From Deltaproteobacteria bacterium (GTDB lineage Bacteria > Myxococcota_A > UBA796 > UBA2385), in NCBI GenBank assembly GCA_016845285.1, contig JAERSX010000944.1:1-6888 (forward strand): 6,888 nt of DNA, given 5' to 3'. Both the position numbers and the translations under genes were made by a program. The notes beneath the pieces were generated by a model. It was given only the letters and a program-made list of their open reading frames with translations, had not been told where the DNA came from and did no database searches. Position 1 is the first letter of the stretch. Each line of letters begins with the position of its first letter. Below, piece by piece: positions 1-6,328 of this stretch.

Positions 1-1
1 G

Positions 2-793
2 CCCGGCGCCGTGCAGATCGCCCCGAGCGTGCTCTGGCAGAAGCCGCTGGTGGGCCCCAACCCCGTCATCGACCAGACCATCGACGCCGAGACAGGCTGG
101 TACACACCCCGCGTGGTGCCCCGAAACGTGATGGACGACCCCTTCGTGGTGCGCGAGAACCGCGAGACCACCGCCTTCGAGCTCCTGCTGGTCTACGACC
201 CCACGCCCGGCAGCTGGATGTGGCAGTGGGACAACTTCGTGCGGGAGGATGCAGGCTTCAGCGCCGCCCTCGACTTCGTCTACCGGTTCCAGCCCACCTC
301 CACCGACAGCCACATCGGCTTCACCGAGGACGGCATCCTCTTCAGCTACGACGAGGCCCCACCCGCCCAGGATGTCTTCGACATCACCGGGCATGTGCAC
401 CTGAGGCCCCGCGGCGACATGCAGCTGCGGCTCACGGGCTACGGCGGCACCAAGCAGGCCTCGGGATCGGACCCACGGCTGGTCACCGCATACGGCGGTG
501 GTGTCACCGGCTGGTGGCGGACGCTCGCGCTGGAGACCACCCTCAAGGTCGATGACTGGGGCCCCTACGACTACCACCGGGACTTCAACCTGACCTACCC
601 GCTGCAGCTCGTGGGCGACCTCAGCGGTGGCCTCGCCCGGCCCAACCTGGACAAGAGCCAGCCTCGCCTGGGCATCCGTGGCCAGGTCCGCACCCTCGAC
701 GAGCACTCTCCCGACTACCTCGGTCTCTCCGGCGCCTCCGGCGAACAGGACCTCGAGTGGGAAGTCGGCACCTACGCCTTCATCGGGATCTGA
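2..793 (+). CDS. Probable outer-membrane beta-barrel protein, 5' end cut by the window
   Basis: The reading frame is open to the window edge (codons from base 2), so the GTG at 11 is probably internal and the true start lies upstream; at least 263 residues are visible. I do not recognise a named family. The sequence alternates polar and hydrophobic residues in short strands separated by Gly/Asp/Pro-rich turns (for example FSAALDFVYRF, MQLRLTGYGG, LALETTLKV, RLGIRGQV) and ends in a strand, EVGTYAFIGI, with hydrophobic residues at alternating positions from the C-terminus, as in outer-membrane barrels. The terminal residue is Ile rather than the usual Phe. A striking aromatic block, WGPYDYHRDFNLTYP, lies at about 557-601, and aromatics such as WMWQWDNF near 217-237 would suit sugar contact. 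It sits 2 bases before a lipoprotein gene in an operon with a GH16 glucanase and an ABC importer, so a glycan-related envelope role (porin-like channel or surface scaffold) is inferred. A secreted beta-sandwich protein is the alternative. Confidence 0.6.
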   Translation, partial: PGAVQIAPSVLWQKPLVGPNPVIDQTIDAETGWYTPRVVPRNVMDDPFVVRENRETTAFELLLVYDPTPGSWMWQWDNFVREDAGFSAALDFVYRFQPTSTDSHIGFTEDGILFSYDEAPPAQDVFDITGHVHLRPRGDMQLRLTGYGGTKQASGSDPRLVTAYGGGVTGWWRTLALETTLKVDDWGPYDYHRDFNLTYPLQLVGDLSGGLARPNLDKSQPRLGIRGQVRTLDEHSPDYLGLSGASGEQDLEWEVGTYAFIGI

Positions 794-795
794 GC

Positions 796-1359
796 ATGCG
801 CCTGACCCCCCTCCTCTTCTTGATCGCCTGCGAGGCCACCCCGGCGACCTACGTCTACGGCCAGGCGCTCTCCGACGTCGAGTTCGACCTCTACACCGAC
901 GACATGGGTGTGTACCCGAGCGACGCCGTGCTCCACGACCCCAACAACCCCTTCGCCGAGACCGGCGTGAGCGCCCAGGGCAAGTGGGACATCCTCGACG
1001 CGGGAGCCTGGCCCGCCACCTTCTATGCGTGGGCCACCCTGCTGGCCTCCGAGCCCATCGGCGAGAACCAGTTCTACACGGCCACCGCAGCCGGCGAGAT
1101 CTGGGCCCGCTTCGACTGCCATCCAGACGACCTCTACGGTGTCTGGCAGATCGCCATCGACGGCCATCAGACCGTCCTCGACGAGTTCGGGGACAGCCTG
1201 ACCTACGACGCCACCGGCACCATCGCCTACCCCCTGGCGCCCAGCAGCTACCGGGCCATCGAGGCCCTGGGCGGCACACCGCAGGGCTGGACCCTGGTGG
1301 TGGGCGAGGACGGCACGGAGACGCTGGTGGCCGTGCCCGCGCCGGTCGAGGTGGACTGA
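796..1359 (+). CDS. Small lipoprotein of unknown function
   Basis: This encodes 187 residues. I chose the ATG at 796 over an in-frame ATG at 757 because it follows the previous stop by 2 bases and begins a lipoprotein signal peptide directly: MRLTPLLFLIAC, with lipobox LIAC and the acylated Cys at residue 12. The mature protein starts with Glu at +2, not Asp, so by the E. coli Lol rule it would go to the outer membrane; that rule is uncertain in this lineage. One further Cys is seen at residue 108. The rest is acidic and rich in aromatics and short beta-like strands, with no catalytic motif or named domain that I recognise. The segment around residues 17-45 (VYGQALSDVEFDLYTDD) and later strand-turn patterns suggest a beta-sandwich. 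Its position between the barrel protein and a carbohydrate-binding-like lipoprotein suggests a surface partner in glycan capture. That role is inferred from neighbours only. No strong Shine-Dalgarno is seen, so translation is probably coupled to the upstream gene. Confidence 0.8.
   Translation: MRLTPLLFLIACEATPATYVYGQALSDVEFDLYTDDMGVYPSDAVLHDPNNPFAETGVSAQGKWDILDAGAWPATFYAWATLLASEPIGENQFYTATAAGEIWARFDCHPDDLYGVWQIAIDGHQTVLDEFGDSLTYDATGTIAYPLAPSSYRAIEALGGTPQGWTLVVGEDGTETLVAVPAPVEVD
1348..1354 (+). promoter_or_regulatory. Ribosome binding site deciding the start at 1359
   Basis: GAGGTGG ends 4 bases before the ATG at 1359. It supports that start even though the resulting signal peptide is unusually short. 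No in-frame ATG, GTG or TTG is found in the roughly 50 bases upstream; only a CTG directly precedes the ATG. Confidence 0.55.
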
Positions 1360-1979
1360 TGCTGCTCCTGCTGGCCCTGGGCTGCCGCCCCGACGTGGGG
1401 CTCCCCAACTACCCGGACGCTTCGGCGCTGGCAGACACCAGCGAGAGCGGGTGGAACGGCGGGCCCGATCCCTACGAGGCAGGCGAAGATCGCCTGAGCA
1501 TGGGGCTCTACTACGAGTCCGGCTACTCCGAGGCGATCCCCATCGACGACCTGACCACCCACTACTACATCTACAACGACACCTACACCGAGAGTGTCGA
1601 TATGCAGGATGTGGTCGAGGGGGAGGAGTCTGCGGTCATCACCCACGGAAGCGCCGGCTGGTTCGGCGGTGGTCTCACCTGGGACAGCGGCGTCGATCTC
1701 TCGGGGTGGACGACCATGTGGGTGAGCTTCAAGTCCTCCGACGCCGGCTTCACCTCTCTGAACATCCACCTCACCGGGGGCACCGAGGCCATCGTCGAGG
1801 CCGCCACCTACGGCTTCGTCCCCGACGGCGAGTGGCACCACCTCGAGATCCCCCTCTCCGACTTCGAGGCCGGAGGGGCCGATCTCTCCGTCGTGACCGG
1901 GCCCTTCGTCATGATCGGCGAGGGCGGCGCCGAGGGCGAGGTGCTCCGGGTCGACAACCTCTACCTGACGGCGGACTGA
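1359..1979 (+). CDS. Lipoprotein with galactose-binding-like (carbohydrate-binding) beta-sandwich domain
   Basis: This encodes 206 residues. The start overlaps the previous stop by one base (TGATG) and has a GAGGTGG ribosome binding site. The N-terminus MLLLLALGC is a minimal lipoprotein signal: lipobox ALGC, Cys at residue 9, no positive charge before the hydrophobic stretch. Residues 10-45 look like a flexible, Gly/Asp/Ser-rich linker. Residues about 47-206 form the folded domain. The second half carries the pattern of galactose-binding-like modules that accompany beta-glucanases: DLSGWTTMWVSFK (113-125), strands at 133-138, then GEWHHLEIPLSDF (157-169), and a closing RVDNLYL strand (197-203). 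Conserved Trp at 101, 108, 117, 121 and 159 and a Tyr cluster near 69-76 could stack on sugar rings. No catalytic residues are recognisable. Lying directly before the GH16 lipoprotein, it probably binds the same polymer at the cell surface. Exact family membership (CBM or ExoP C-terminal-like) cannot be fixed by eye. Confidence 0.75.
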   Translation: MLLLLALGCRPDVGLPNYPDASALADTSESGWNGGPDPYEAGEDRLSMGLYYESGYSEAIPIDDLTTHYYIYNDTYTESVDMQDVVEGEESAVITHGSAGWFGGGLTWDSGVDLSGWTTMWVSFKSSDAGFTSLNIHLTGGTEAIVEAATYGFVPDGEWHHLEIPLSDFEAGGADLSVVTGPFVMIGEGGAEGEVLRVDNLYLTAD

Positions 1980-1981
1980 GC

Positions 1982-2791
1982 ATGCGCGCAGCCCTTCTCG
2001 CAACCTCGCTCGCGGCCCTCGGCTGCACCAACGCCAAGGCTCCTGTGGGCTCCGAGGCCTCTGCCTGGAGCCTCGTCTGGAGCGACGAGTTCGACGGCGC
2101 CGAACAAGCCCCCATCGACGACGACAGCTGGCAGCACGACATCGGCGGCGACGGCTGGGGCAACGACCAGCTCGAGTACAACACCGACTCCACCGACAAC
2201 GTGCGCACCGACGGGCGCGGCGTCCTGGAGATCGTCGCCCGCGAGCAGAGCTACGAGGGCAACGACTACACCTCGGGCCGCATCAAGACCCAGGACCGCT
2301 TCGAGTTCGGCTACGGCCGGGTCGAGGCCAACATCAAGGTCCCCAAGGGAAGTGGGATCTGGCCGGCCTTCTGGCTGCTGGGCGCCGACTTCGAAGAGGT
2401 GGGCTGGCCCTCCTGTGGCGAGATCGACATCCTCGAGCTGCAGGGCGAGAACCCCGCCACCAGCCTGGGTACGGTCCACGGCCCCGACTACTCCGGCGCC
2501 GCTGGCGTGGGCGCCACCTACACGCTGGACGAGGGCGACTTCAGCGACGACTACCACCTCTTCGCCGTCGACATCGACCCGGGTCACATCGCCTGGTCCA
2601 TCGACGGCGAGGTCTTCCACACGCTCACCCAGGCCGACCTCCCCGCGGGCAGCACCTGGGTCTTCGACGGCGAGTGGTTCATCATCCTCAACGTGGCGGT
2701 GGGCGGCCACTTCGTCGGTGAGGTCGATGAGGACGCGCTGCCCGCGTACATGCAGGTGGACTACGTGCGCGTCTACGAGCGAGCGGAGTGA
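1982..2791 (+). CDS. GH16 endo-beta-1,3-glucanase (laminarinase), lipoprotein
   Basis: This encodes 269 residues. The signal peptide ends in lipobox AALGC with Cys at residue 15 and Thr at +2, so the enzyme should be membrane-anchored, probably on the outer membrane. The mature protein is one GH16 catalytic domain (about residues 28-267) with no attached binding module. Landmarks in order: WSDEFDG (33-39); NDQLEYNTD (61-69); the aromatic cleft segment GIWPAFWLLG (125-134); the catalytic motif EIDILE with nucleophile Glu147, assisting Asp149 and acid/base Glu152; TVHG; and the closing VDYVRVY strand. The extra residue in EIDILE is the beta-bulge form typical of laminarinases and relatives, and argues against a lichenase (EIDIEF). 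The reaction would be retaining hydrolysis of internal beta-1,3 (possibly mixed-linked) glucan bonds. All catalytic residues are intact. The gene starts 2 bases after the upstream stop with no clear Shine-Dalgarno, suggesting coupled translation. Other beta-bulge GH16 specificities cannot be fully excluded. Confidence 0.93.
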   Translation: MRAALLATSLAALGCTNAKAPVGSEASAWSLVWSDEFDGAEQAPIDDDSWQHDIGGDGWGNDQLEYNTDSTDNVRTDGRGVLEIVAREQSYEGNDYTSGRIKTQDRFEFGYGRVEANIKVPKGSGIWPAFWLLGADFEEVGWPSCGEIDILELQGENPATSLGTVHGPDYSGAAGVGATYTLDEGDFSDDYHLFAVDIDPGHIAWSIDGEVFHTLTQADLPAGSTWVFDGEWFIILNVAVGGHFVGEVDEDALPAYMQVDYVRVYERAE

Positions 2792-4464
2792 GACAGCGCT
2801 TGCTCGGGGCCCTGGTGCTCGGAGCCCTGGCGCTCGGGTCCTGCCGCACCAAGACCGAGGCGCCACCGGGCACCTTGGTGGTGGTCAAGGAGCTGCAGGC
2901 CTCCTGGATCCGCAACTTCAACCCGTTCAGCGTGGCCGGCGGCAACCGCTGGCCCACCAACTGCGGCATCTACGAGCCCCTGCTCATCTACAACAGCCTG
3001 AGCGGTGAGTTCGAGCCCTGGCTGGCGGCCTCCTTCGACTGGGAGGTGCCGGGCGAGCGCCTGGTCTTCGCGCTCCGCGAGGGCGTGCAGTGGTCGGACG
3101 GCGAGGCGTTCACAGCCGACGACGTGGTCTTCACCTTCCAGCTCCTCGAGGACACCAAGGCACTCGACGTGCACAACCTCGCCGCCCGCATGGATGCGGT
3201 CTCTGCCCGCGACGATCACACCGTGGTCATCGAGCTGAGCGAGCCATTCGTGCCCGGGCTGGCCTGGATCGGCCACCAGACCATCGTGCCCGAGCACATC
3301 TGGTCCGAGGTCGACGATCCCGTCATCCACACCAACCCCGATCCAGTGGGCACGGGCCCCTTCACCGAGGTGCTCCGATTCGAGACCCAGGTCTACGACA
3401 TCGGCCGGAACCCGCACTACTGGAACCCCGAGGCAGCCAAGGGGATCGAGCGCCTGCGCATGCCGGCCCTTCCCAGCAACGAGGCGGCCAACCTGGCCTT
3501 GATCCACGGCGAGATCGACTGGACGGGCACGTTCATCCCCGCCGTCGACCGGGTCTTCGTGGAGCGAGACCCCGAGCACCACCACTACTGGTTCCCGCTG
3601 GTGGGCAGCACCATCTTCTTGTACGCCAACACCGCAGCACCGCCCTTCGACGACCCGAACCTCCGTCGCGCGGTCAGCATGGCCATCGACCGCGAGCTCA
3701 TCGTGCGCATCGCCATGCACAACACCACGGTGCCCGCACACCCCACGGGCCTGACCGACGCCCACAAGGCCTGGCGCGACCCCACCGCCGCCGCCAAGGG
3801 CACCTGGGTGACGCACGATCCCGCCGCCGCCGCCGAGCTCCTCGACGCCGCGGGCTGGACCCTCGACGCCAAGGGGCAGCGCCGCAACGCCGCCGGAGAG
3901 CCCCTCATCGCCGAGCTGCAGGTGGTGACGGGCTGGTCGGACTGGGTGCGAGCGGCCCAGATCATCACCGCCGACCTGCGGGCACTGGGCATCGACGCGT
4001 CGGTGAAGAGTCGGGACTTCGGTGCCTGGATGGAGGGCCTGAACCGCGGCACCTTCTCGCTGTCGCTCGGCTGGGCCCAGGAGGGACCGACGCCCTACAA
4101 CCCCTACCAGGGGCTCATGTCGGCCGAAGCCACCAAGCCCGTGGGCGAGACCGCGCCCGCAAACTGGCACCGCTTCGGCAGCGAGGAGGTCGACGTGCTG
4201 TTGCGGGCCTTCGAGGGCACCACAGACCCCGAGCTCCAGCGGGCCATCATCTCGCGACTCCAGCACATCTTCGTGGACGAAGCGCCGGCGATCCCGCTCT
4301 TCCCGAGCCCGAGCTGGGGCCAGTACAACTCGGCCCGCTTCGATGGCTTCCCCAGCGCCGACGATCCCTACGCCCTGCTGAGCCCCCACAAGGCGCCCGA
4401 GTCCCTGCTGGTGCTCAGCTCCATCTACGCCAAGGACGCACCCACCTCGGAGAACACGCCGTGA
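2788..4464 (+). CDS. ABC transporter solute-binding lipoprotein, family 5 (Opp/Dpp type), probably oligosaccharide-binding
   Basis: This encodes 558 residues starting at GTG, overlapping the GH16 stop by 4 bases (GTGA). The next in-frame start would remove the charged n-region MRQR. The signal peptide ends in LGSC with Cys at residue 19 and Arg at +2. Family 5 landmarks are clear: GEFEPWLAASF (73-83), LREGVQWSDGEAFTADDVVFTF (96-117), VGTGPF (187-192), DDPNLRRAVSMAIDRE in the middle, and a C-terminal segment with NWHRFGSEEVDVLL followed by IPLFPSPSWGQYNS. Length is normal for the family. Family 5 members usually bind peptides or nickel, but a branch, including Thermotoga proteins beside a laminarinase gene, binds beta-glucosides such as laminaribiose. 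The GH16 neighbour and the many aromatic residues favour beta-glucan oligosaccharides here. It would deliver ligand to the two permeases that follow, with which it is translationally coupled. Peptide binding remains possible. Confidence 0.92.
   Translation: MRQRLLGALVLGALALGSCRTKTEAPPGTLVVVKELQASWIRNFNPFSVAGGNRWPTNCGIYEPLLIYNSLSGEFEPWLAASFDWEVPGERLVFALREGVQWSDGEAFTADDVVFTFQLLEDTKALDVHNLAARMDAVSARDDHTVVIELSEPFVPGLAWIGHQTIVPEHIWSEVDDPVIHTNPDPVGTGPFTEVLRFETQVYDIGRNPHYWNPEAAKGIERLRMPALPSNEAANLALIHGEIDWTGTFIPAVDRVFVERDPEHHHYWFPLVGSTIFLYANTAAPPFDDPNLRRAVSMAIDRELIVRIAMHNTTVPAHPTGLTDAHKAWRDPTAAAKGTWVTHDPAAAAELLDAAGWTLDAKGQRRNAAGEPLIAELQVVTGWSDWVRAAQIITADLRALGIDASVKSRDFGAWMEGLNRGTFSLSLGWAQEGPTPYNPYQGLMSAEATKPVGETAPANWHRFGSEEVDVLLRAFEGTTDPELQRAIISRLQHIFVDEAPAIPLFPSPSWGQYNSARFDGFPSADDPYALLSPHKAPESLLVLSSIYAKDAPTSENTP
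4449..4453 (+). promoter_or_regulatory. Ribosome binding site for the GTG start at 4461
   Basis: GGAGA lies 7 bases before GTG 4461, within the end of the solute-binding protein gene. It supports this non-ATG start, which also gives the standard N-terminus of a DppB-like permease. Confidence 0.5.
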
Positions 4465-5459
4465 TCTCCACCCTGCGAGCCTCCGCCGGCTTCCTGCTGC
4501 GCCGCCTCGGCTTCTACGGCCTGGCGGGCTTCGTGGCGCTCACCCTCAACTTCTTGATCCCGCGGCTCATGCCCGGCGACCCGGCCACCGTCATGTTCGC
4601 CCGCTTCCAGGGCGAGCTCGAGCCCGAGGCCATCGACGCGCTGCGCGAGGCCTTCGGGCTCACCGATGCCCCCATGTGGGAGCAGTACCTCCAGTACCTG
4701 ACCGCGCTGAGCCAGGGCGATCTCGGGCTGAGCGTCGCCTACTTCCCCGCTCCGGTCACCGAGGTGATCGGGGTGGCCCTGCTGTGGACCGTGCTGCTCG
4801 CCGGCGTGGCGGTGGTGCTGGCCTTCGGCCTGGGCTCGGGTCTCGGCGCCCTGGCCGCATGGCGCCGCAACGGCCTCCTCGACCAGATCGCCCCCCCGCT
4901 CCTGAGCTTCCTGGGCGCCTTCCCCTACTTCTGGCTGGCCATGGCGGCGGCCTGGATCTTCGGCTTCCAGCTCGGCTGGTTCCCCCTCCGGCACGCCTAC
5001 GACGCGGGCCTCGACCCCGGCCTCACCTGGGCCTTCGTCAGCAGCGTGATCAGCCACGCCGTGCTGCCGGCGGGCACCATGGTGCTGGCAGCCCTGGGCG
5101 GCTGGCTCCTGGCCATGCGCAACACCATGGTGGGCGTGCTCGGCGAGGACTTCATCACCTACGCCCAGGCCCGGGGCCTGCCCTCGCGCCGGGTCTGGCT
5201 CCACTACGCCGTGCGCAACGCCATGATGCCCAACCTCACGGGCTTCGGCATGGCGCTGGGCTTCGTGCTGTCGGGCGCCCTGCTCACCGAGATCGTCTTC
5301 GCCTACCCGGGCCAGGGCTACCTGCTCATCAACGCGGTGCTGGCCCAGGACTACCCGCTGATGCAGGGCCTCTTCCTCACCATCACCATCGCCGTGCTGG
5401 GCGCCAATTGGCTGGTCGACTGCATGACGGTGGTGCTCGACCCGAGGACCCGCACATGA
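4461..5459 (+). CDS. ABC transporter permease, DppB/OppB-like
   Basis: This encodes 332 residues, a usual length for the family. GTG 4461 overlaps the preceding stop by 4 bases. The open frame extends far upstream, but that part is the out-of-frame shadow of the binding-protein gene. It is an inner-membrane subunit forming half of the translocation path. Visible landmarks: first membrane helix at about 18-36, followed by the family hallmark RLMPGDPA; a periplasmic loop containing LGLSVAYFPAPV; further helices at about 103-130, 145-168, 190-216, 258-281 and 303-325. The cytoplasmic EAA loop, which contacts the ATPase, is intact at about 230-256 (YAQARGLPSRRVWLHYAVRN, then AMMP, with the conserved Gly at 239). 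FAYPGQGYLL near 278-287 is the usual family signature before the last helix. It works with the next gene's product as a heterodimer. Substrate cannot be read from the permease itself. Confidence 0.95.
   Translation: MISTLRASAGFLLRRLGFYGLAGFVALTLNFLIPRLMPGDPATVMFARFQGELEPEAIDALREAFGLTDAPMWEQYLQYLTALSQGDLGLSVAYFPAPVTEVIGVALLWTVLLAGVAVVLAFGLGSGLGALAAWRRNGLLDQIAPPLLSFLGAFPYFWLAMAAAWIFGFQLGWFPLRHAYDAGLDPGLTWAFVSSVISHAVLPAGTMVLAALGGWLLAMRNTMVGVLGEDFITYAQARGLPSRRVWLHYAVRNAMMPNLTGFGMALGFVLSGALLTEIVFAYPGQGYLLINAVLAQDYPLMQGLFLTITIAVLGANWLVDCMTVVLDPRTRT
5444..5448 (+). promoter_or_regulatory. Ribosome binding site for the ATG at 5456
   Basis: GAGGA ends 7 bases before ATG 5456, inside the end of the first permease gene, and supports the short 4-base ATGA overlap start. 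Confidence 0.5.
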
Positions 5460-6328
5460 GCGGGCTGCTCGCCAACCGCAAGGCACGCCTGGGCCTCGGG
5501 ATCCTCGCGGTGATCGCGGTGCTGGCCATCGCGGGGCCCTGGTTCGCCCACGATCCCCTCGCCTACCTGGGAGATCCCCTGGAGGCGCCGAGCGCCCGCC
5601 ACTGGCTGGGCACCACCGGCCAAGGCCAGGACGTCCTGGCGCAGACCCTCGTGGGCGCACGGCTCACCCTCGGCGTGGGCTTCGTGACCGGCCTGCTGGT
5701 GCTGATCATCGGAGCCTTGATCGGCGGGACGGCCGGCTACCTCGGCGGGCGAGTCGACGACCTCTTCACCCTGCTCATCAACGTCTTCCTCGTCATGCCG
5801 GGCCTGCCGCTCATGGTGGTCATCGCCGCCTGGCTGCCGCCTGGTCCGCTCACCATGATGGGCGTGATGGTGCTCACGGGCTGGTCCTGGAACGCCCGGG
5901 TGCTGCGCAGCCAGGTGCTCACCCTGCGCAACCGCGACTTCGTGGCTGCTGCCGTCGTCAGCGGAGAGCCCGCCTGGCGCGTGGTCGTCGTGGAGATCCT
6001 CCCGAACATGGCCTCGCTGCTGGCGAGCGCCTTCATCGGCGCCACCATCTACGCCATCGGCGCCCAGGTGGGCCTGGAGTTCCTGGGGCTGGGCGACCTC
6101 TCGCTGGTGACCTGGGGCACCAACCTGTACTGGGCCACCAACGACGCCGCGCTCATCACGGGGTCGTGGTGGACCTTCGTGCCCACGGGGCTGGGTGTGG
6201 CCCTCACCGGCTTCGCGCTCTCGCTCATCAACTTCGGCATCGACGAGGTCACCAACCCGAGGCTGGCGGCGACACGCCACGTGGCCGGGCCGCCTCGGAG
6301 CACGCCGGTGATGCGGGAGGAGCCATGA
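5456..6328 (+). CDS. ABC transporter permease, DppC/OppC-like
   Basis: This encodes 290 residues from the ATG that overlaps the preceding stop by 4 bases (ATGA). It is the second inner-membrane permease subunit. The N-terminus has a basic stretch NRKARLG and a first helix at about 12-31, then the DppC-type periplasmic signature HWLGTTGQGQDVLAQ (49-63), close to the usual GTD-x-x-GRDV with Gln where Arg is common. More helices are at about 70-96, 104-125, 129-147, 184-203 and 230-256. The EAA loop is present from about 160 (RDFVAAAVVSGEPAWRVV, Gly170, then ILPN). The segment LEFLGLGDLSLVTWGTNL matches the conserved family region before the last helix. The C-terminal tail after about residue 262 is Pro/Arg-rich and looks cytoplasmic and variable. 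It pairs with the DppB-like subunit and with the ATPase that follows. Confidence 0.95.
   Translation: MSGLLANRKARLGLGILAVIAVLAIAGPWFAHDPLAYLGDPLEAPSARHWLGTTGQGQDVLAQTLVGARLTLGVGFVTGLLVLIIGALIGGTAGYLGGRVDDLFTLLINVFLVMPGLPLMVVIAAWLPPGPLTMMGVMVLTGWSWNARVLRSQVLTLRNRDFVAAAVVSGEPAWRVVVVEILPNMASLLASAFIGATIYAIGAQVGLEFLGLGDLSLVTWGTNLYWATNDAALITGSWWTFVPTGLGVALTGFALSLINFGIDEVTNPRLAATRHVAGPPRSTPVMREEP
6315..6322 (+). promoter_or_regulatory. Strong ribosome binding site for the ATPase gene
   Basis: GGGAGGAG, with core GGAGG at 6316-6320, ends just before ATG 6325. It is the best Shine-Dalgarno match in the window and lies within the last codons of the second permease gene. Confidence 0.65.

Noticed and set aside
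757..795. Earlier ATG giving 13 more residues on the first lipoprotein
   Set aside because: It would overlap the upstream gene and place a basic, non-hydrophobic stretch before the lipoprotein signal; ATG 796 starts the signal directly.
627..1358. Upstream extension of the carbohydrate-binding-like lipoprotein frame
   Set aside because: It overlaps two genes out of frame, is Arg/Pro-rich, and would bury the lipobox; ATG 1359 has its own ribosome binding site.
1248..2003. Antisense open frame opposite the two small lipoprotein genes
   Set aside because: It has no domain and spans gene borders; the + strand has a coherent run of lipoprotein starts.
3785..3836. Runs of GCC near 3785 and 3822 as a possible repeat element
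   Set aside because: They are alanine codons in two Ala-rich stretches of the binding protein and show no larger repeat unit.
2773..4389. Long antisense open frame (538 codons) opposite the binding-protein gene
   Set aside because: It mirrors the GC-biased codons of the real gene, its protein is low-complexity Gly/Val/Ala/His-rich with no domain, and the + strand gene has clear family 5 motifs.
3090..4460. Upstream extension of the first permease frame, which would make a 789-residue protein
   Set aside because: The extension is an Arg/His/Pro-rich shadow of the binding-protein gene. Permease homology begins right after GTG 4461.
4425..5660. Antisense open frame opposite the permease genes
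   Set aside because: The product is Gly/Glu/His-rich with no recognisable domain, as expected for the reverse complement of membrane-protein codons in GC-rich DNA.
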